DNA of 64,000 nt from Helianthus annuus (taxonomy: Eukaryota > Streptophyta > Magnoliopsida > Asterales > Asteraceae): contig NC_035436.2 in NCBI RefSeq assembly GCF_002127325.2, positions 119,154,771 through 119,218,770 on the forward strand, given 5' to 3'. How positions within the stretch are numbered: position 1 is the stretch's first letter; every line of letters begins with the position of its first letter. Made by a program: the position numbers and the translations under genes. A model generated the notes under the pieces. That model saw nothing but the letters and a program-made list of their open reading frames with translations. It searched no databases and was not told where the DNA came from. This document shows positions 59,596 to 64,000 of this stretch, piece by piece.

Positions 59596-59880
59596 CACAA
59601 GGATTTTAAGAAAGTTAGGAATCAACGGCCTAATCATATTTTTATTGTTCTTTTTAATTTTTTAGGATTTTCTTAGTTTTTCAGCTTCTGCAGAGCTCAG
59701 CACGGGGCGTGCCCGCTGAACACGCCCCCGTGCTCAATCATTGGAACTGGCAATCCTGTTTTAAGTCAGACAGTAAGCTGAACACGGGGCCGTGCTCACT
59801 CAACACACCCCCGTGCCCAAGATTCTCTTACTGAAAACAGAACCGTTAGATCCCGGCGGTTGGTAATTTCTGACATAAAC

Positions 59881-60549
59881 ATGAGTGATAGTAATTCTTT
59901 TTACTTTCGGCACTCTTATGGTACGTGGTGTCAATTATGTGGAGGCGAACATGAAGAATTAAAATGTTACTTTCTAAATTATAGGCCCCACTATATAGAC
60001 CCACCAATTCCTTATAACCTTAAGAGGGGCGAAAGTAAAAATAAGCACTATCTCTCCCTCGAATGCGCCCAGCCAGATATTCTAGAGGAAATGCTCCTTG
60101 ATGAGTTATTTCAACTAGAAGAGCTAATTCTAAATTGGTCAAAAGAACTTAGGAAGGATTTTATCGATCCTCCCCAAGACGATGACTATGAAGAAATGTT
60201 GGAACCGCATTCCGACAACCTCGTTGCTTCCGAAAATACCTTCATACCTAGAGAAGACTTGGACGATAGTCGTCCCTGTGCCGATTGTGCCGTGAAGGAA
60301 TCTCCATCGACTTCGTTCGGTGCATACATAGACCTGAGCGATTCGGCATACACCTTCTTTAACGAGAGCCCGGAAAAGGGTTGGACTTGTCCACCTAGAA
60401 TGAAAATAGGAATTACCCTCACCGACAACCTCTTGCGTTCTCGCCTTAGTCTAGGGCAATTAAGGTATCTTAGGCACTTTGGGGTTGTTCCAACCAATCA
60501 AGAGCCGCCCGATACGGGTAAGTTCCTTAAAAACAAGACAACTTCATAA
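59881..60549 (+). CDS. Element G ORF1, unrecognised protein with zinc-knuckle-like N-terminus
   Basis: The frame has 222 codons from ATG at 59881; the frame is open a little further but without ATG. Residues 17-29 (CQLCGGEHEELKC) follow C-X2-C-X3-H-X4-C, one residue shorter than the standard CCHC knuckle. The rest is acidic, with an acidic leucine-rich helix (about 60-85), a cysteine pair (RPCADCAV at about 131-138) and a basic C-terminus. It is the first ORF after the PBS, the place of gag. A decayed homologue is seen in I (52347-52271, minus). No capsid or enzyme domain is recognised. The frame being open over 222 codons in a non-autonomous element suggests use. Confidence 0.6.
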   Translation: MSDSNSFYFRHSYGTWCQLCGGEHEELKCYFLNYRPHYIDPPIPYNLKRGESKNKHYLSLECAQPDILEEMLLDELFQLEELILNWSKELRKDFIDPPQDDDYEEMLEPHSDNLVASENTFIPREDLDDSRPCADCAVKESPSTSFGAYIDLSDSAYTFFNESPEKGWTCPPRMKIGITLTDNLLRSRLSLGQLRYLRHFGVVPTNQEPPDTGKFLKNKTTS

Positions 60550-61152
60550 AATGGTCCCTCGACACGGGGTCGTGTCCAACCAACACGCCCCCGTGTTCAC
60601 CAAAAGATTCCCTTCTGATCAGTACGTCAGAATACGGACAAACTGTGTCAGAACTCCATCTGCACACGGGGCCGTGTCCAACGAACACGCGGCCGTGTCC
60701 AGGATGCTGTCGTTTTCTATAAATACAGCCAAGAATTCTGCACATTTGGACCAACTTGGGACAAAGATTTGAAGGAATCTTCTCTCAAACTATCCTAGGT
60801 AAGTCTAAAAGAAGGTTCCAACAACCCATCTTGTCCTTTCCTCTTCTAGCCATTTCCTTCTTCTCCATCTTTCTCTAAAAACTACCATTAAAAGTTTGAA
60901 TTCTTCAAACTTTGTGGTAGGAAGCAATGAGTTTTGTTCAAGGAATCTTGGTAAAAACATGTTATCTAACATTGTTTTAAGTTATTAATGTTAAAAAAGA
61001 CCCCACAAGTTCAGAAAATAACTTAAAATTTCAAGTTTCCTTGCTTCAAAATTCTGCAGGAAGATGAACACGGGGCCGTGCTCAATGAGCACGGGGCCGT
61101 GTCCAGATACTGTTTCATCAAATAAACTATTTTTCAGTTTATTTTTCGTAGA
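60550..61152 (+). other. Element G spacer between ORF1 and ORF2
   Basis: It is non-coding. Twin-palindrome blocks are at 60563/60584, 60665/60686 and 61070/61091. A CTATAAATAC motif at 60718-60727 follows the second block, so an internal promoter is conceivable. Confidence 0.6.
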
Positions 61153-61596
61153 ATGTCTAGTGAAAACAGCGAAACATCATCCGTGCATTCATCAAACAGC
61201 CGAAGAGGAAGGAGGCCCTCTGTTGAAGCTACGCTTGTGCACTATGTGGTAGCATTAAGGGAGGCTCTCGACGAAATGACGTCAGTAGAGGAGGTCCTAA
61301 TTGACCGTATTAACGATCTTACGGTGGGACTCGAAAGCAGCTTCCAAGAAATTAACCTCTTGCACCAGAGGTTAAATATTCTCGTAGCACCCCCGATGGA
61401 ACCAGTCCTTCCACAACAGGATTGGAACTTGGCACTCGGGATTAACAACCCTACCGGGTGGGAAGACTTTCCGGCGGAACCTCCCGTGGAACACCAACAA
61501 GAGATCCCAGCGGAAATCGAAACTCCTCAAACTAATGCCAATGAGCCCTCTTTTCTCCTTCCAGGGGAGGTGGAGGTGTGGCTCGCCGACATGTGA
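61153..61596 (+). CDS. Element G ORF2, small acidic helical protein, unrecognised
   Basis: The frame has 147 codons from ATG at 61153. The N-terminus is serine-rich with a short basic patch (SRRGRRPSVE, about 16-25). Residues about 28-75 look like a continuous amphipathic helix (ALREALDEMTSVEEVLIDRI then SSFQEINLLHQRLNIL), possibly a coiled coil. The C-terminal half is acidic and proline-rich. It is preceded by a twin-palindrome block and a T-rich stretch. I see no known domain. It might be a Gag-associated or RNA-handling protein, but nothing in the sequence shows this. Confidence 0.5.
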   Translation: MSSENSETSSVHSSNSRRGRRPSVEATLVHYVVALREALDEMTSVEEVLIDRINDLTVGLESSFQEINLLHQRLNILVAPPMEPVLPQQDWNLALGINNPTGWEDFPAEPPVEHQQEIPAEIETPQTNANEPSFLLPGEVEVWLADM

Positions 61597-62173
61597 GGAA
61601 AGCCACACCCGGAATAAGGAGTTTTAAAAAGCCTTATCTAACCAAGATTAGTAGCTTCTTGGAAATTTTGCTAATTAAAATAAAGTATAGGGCTAGAACT
61701 CCATGGTTTAATATTTACGTGTTTTCATGTTTAGTTTTATGTAATGTCTCTCTATGGTTGCAATGGAATGATGGTTTCTAAAGTTTGATGGTTTATAATA
61801 AATAAAACACACTCATGGTGGTAAAGGATGACAAAGGGAACAAGAAAAATGGCCCCATGCACAAGAACAAGGCAACCCGACACAAAATTCTCCATTACAG
61901 AAGGCTCAACACGGGCCGTGTCCAACCAACACGGCCCCGTGCTGAACCCCCTGCAGAAAAATGCCTAGTTCAGGTAACTGGACACGGGCCGTGTTCACCA
62001 GACACGCCCCCGTGTCCAGGCTTCTGTCTCATTTCTTTAATTTTTGTTACTGGCACCTGAACACGGGGCCGTGTCCGGTCCCCACGGGGCCGTGTCCAGA
62101 CTGCCAGTAACATAAATCTTTGCTTTTTAACACCACATTACACATCCAATCAACCTAAAAATTTATTTTTGGG
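61597..62173 (+). other. Element G non-coding region with twin palindromes
   Basis: Blocks at 61910/61930, 61983/62003 and 62062/62083 each have the 9-base spacer. No gene is supported. Confidence 0.65.
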
Positions 62174-62219
62174 ACACATTGAGGACAATGTGTAATTTAA
62201 GTGTGTGGGGGGGGGGGAG
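62174..62219 (+). other. Element G internal AGGA-loop hairpin and purine tract
   Basis: The stem ACACATTG/CAATGTGT (62174-62181, 62186-62193) has loop AGGA. It is followed by AAGTGTGTG and a run of 11 or 12 G (62199-62219). It is PPT-like but 1.3 kb before the LTR, so a central purine tract is possible. Confidence 0.65.
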
Positions 62220-63444
62220 CTAACACCTCGAAATTTTGCAAGTCCTAACAACAAGCCTTACACAAAACTCTATTGGAACCGCTAAACACCCCAAATTTTT
62301 TTCAAAAATTTTCATTTTTTTTTACTTGTCTAAAGTTTAAGTTAGGAATCCTAAGATTAATAAGGTTATATTTTTACAAATTTTACAACCGAGAGCGTCG
62401 TGATAATAAGAACCAACATAAGAAAATTATGAAACAGCATAACAAGCTTAGTTAAAATTTGATTATATATACTTGATCACATTAAAAACCCATTCCCACA
62501 AAAGTGAGTTTTGAGCCTTTATTGAGCATACAAATTCACATCTTTAGACTAAATGCTCATTTTTCGTTTCTTGTGTGAATATCCGCTTGGTTCTTACAAC
62601 TCTAGAACTTGCCACGACGATTCATTCCCGGTCCTTACCAACTCAAACCTAAGTAAGTAAATGATGGAGGCATTAGGACTAACCATTTTTCTTTCTACAC
62701 CATTATTTTTCAATTTTTTTTACCACCTACCCAAAATCCCCCTAGTTAACCCCTTTGAGCCTAAACCTTTCATTTCTTTACCCTAAAAACCCTTTTTACC
62801 CACCAAAAAACCCTTTTTATTTTCACCCTTTATTTTAATGACAAGCTCGTTTTTTCATAAGCTCAGTTTTTTGTGTGATAAAAAAAAAATGATGAAGTTA
62901 AAAACAAACAAAGCTATGAAAACAAAAACTTGTTTGGAGAAATACTTCAAAATAAGAAGTCACTAAAAACAAAGTGTTTTACGAAAACCGACGCTTTTTA
63001 CGCTTTTCGCCCTTTTACTAACCACCAACCCAACCAGCCACCTTTAGCCCAAGCCTAACCCTTCACCCAAAAAGTCCTCTTGATATTTACAAAGGTATAT
63101 AGTTAAAAAGGAGGAGGATTGATTGCTTGGCAAGCTTATGGTAGGAATAAGTTCCATGCCGCTCTCGAGTGATTCACTAAAAAAATTACACCTTCGGCCG
63201 AGTGTTGAGTGATTTCTCCCGTGAGGTATGTGAACTTGTATATAAATGAAATTTTAAAAAGGCATGCTAAGCCTAAATAAGTAATTTCTCTTATGAAATG
63301 TTCTAAATAAATCATAACGAATAGGATTGTAAATAAATAAAAATAAAACCTAAAAAGATCTTGGATTCCCGACACTCTATGACAAGCCAAAAACCTTCTC
63401 TTCTACCCATTCCATTTGGGAGTGTAAGCCACATATTTAAAGAG
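62220..63444 (+). other. Element G non-coding region before the terminal PPT
   Basis: No gene is supported. The region is A/T-rich with many CCC-AAA or T runs (62690-62900). Confidence 0.65.
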
Positions 63445-63485
63445 TTTTGCTTGAGGACAAGCAAAAGTTCAAGTGTGGGGGTATT
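63445..63485 (+). other. Element G terminal AGGA-loop hairpin and polypurine tract
   Basis: The stem TTTTGCTTG/CAAGCAAAA (63445-63453, 63458-63466) has loop AGGA. AAGTGTGGGGG (63471-63481) follows and leads into the 3' LTR at 63486. Confidence 0.75.
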
Positions 63486-64000
63486 TGATGTGTGTAAAAT
63501 GCAACATATAAATTACATCAAATGAGGTATAAAACTAACCCTTTTTAAGTACTAATGTTGGAAAAAGAGTGTTTTTGTCTTCCTTTTGTATTTTCAGGAT
63601 GAAATGAGCTCAAATTCACAAAAGAAGGAAAAAGACAGCTAATTCTAACATAAATACAAGAAAAGGAACAAAAGTGGATTGCCCGACCCCTCAACGGCAT
63701 CCTCCCAAGCAAAGAAGAGAAAACAGAAGACTGAACACGCCCCGTGCTCAGCCAGCACGGGGCCGTGCCCAAGAAGCAGCAGAAAAGACAAACCTATAGA
63801 AGCTTCCATTGCCCACCACGGGGCCGTGTCCAGTGAGCACGGGGGCGTGGTGAAAGTACAACAGGCGCATTAATTGTAATTGCGAATTACAATTAATGAA
63901 GAGAGAGATTGTCAGACGGGCACGGGGGCGTGTCCAGCGGACACGGGGCCGTGCCCAGCCTTCTGTTCAGCCTATAAATAGGAGTGCTTGGTTTCATTTC
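63486..64000 (+). repeat. Element G 3' LTR (first 515 bp)
   Basis: This matches 57880-58394 with five substitutions by my count. It includes the three twin palindromes, the 14-bp-arm inverted repeat (63868-63898) and the TATA box. Confidence 0.9.

Larger units (their letters stand above)
57880..64000 (+). mobile_element. Element G, Tat/Athila-like, non-autonomous, truncated by window end
   Basis: LTRs start with TGATGTG and end with CACATCA, a 7-bp terminal inverted repeat. The 5' LTR is 57880-59571, followed by a tRNA-Asp-type PBS (59578). The 3.9-kb internal region has two small ORFs, eight twin-palindrome blocks and two hairpin-plus-purine modules. The 3' LTR starts at 63486 and runs off the window. 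In the 515 shared LTR bases I count five substitutions. There is no protease, RT or integrase. It inserted into H. Confidence 0.85.

Overview
This window is plant repeat DNA. I find no host gene, tRNA, rRNA or CRISPR array. Every coding stretch I can support belongs to an LTR retrotransposon. Full-length Ty3 chromovirus polyproteins (Tekay/Del type), Tat/Athila-style elements primed by a tRNA-Asp-like PBS, and LTRs carrying repeated CACGGGGCCGTG blocks point to a flowering plant. Asteraceae is my best guess from family style; this is inference, not a database match.

Layout, left half (1-50825): one old element (A, plus strand) fills the whole stretch because five others sit inside it. Element B (3375-31662, TSD TATAC) lies in the internal region of A. 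B is itself broken by F (9139-19486, TSD AATGG, inside the B pol gene) and by C (22221-30878, minus strand, TSD AACTA, inside the B 3' LTR). The 3' LTR of A (32993-50825) is split by a copia-type element E (34593-49981, minus strand, TSD AGTTT), which is split in turn by D (36206-45781, minus strand, TSD AGAAG). Target-site duplications on both sides prove all five insertions. LTR divergence read by eye fits the order: A several percent, B about 1%, and C, D, E and F nearly or fully identical.

Right half (50826-64000): relics and non-autonomous Tat-like elements. From left to right these are a copia LTR fragment (J), a decayed minus-strand Tat relative (I), a minus-strand element (H) with two small gag-like ORFs, and G (57880 to beyond the window end), a plus-strand element with two unrecognised ORFs, tRNA-Asp-type PBS and both LTRs.

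How the parts work together: C and D carry complete Gag-protease-RT-RNaseH-integrase-chromodomain frames and could be autonomous. F (Gag only), E (broken gag-like ORF only), A (no coding), H and G (small ORFs only) must have depended on enzymes supplied in trans. The most interesting signals are in cis: (1) a hairpin with a GGA, AGGA or AGGG loop just upstream of the polypurine tracts of all seven Ty3 elements examined, with compensatory stem changes; (2) twin GC-rich palindromes at fixed spacing, strictest in G and its relative I (12-mer, 9-nt spacer, 12-mer); (3) accessory ORFs upstream of gag in B; (4) a probable 86-bp intron giving D its Gag start; (5) a D LTR that has swallowed an extra hairpin-plus-PPT module.
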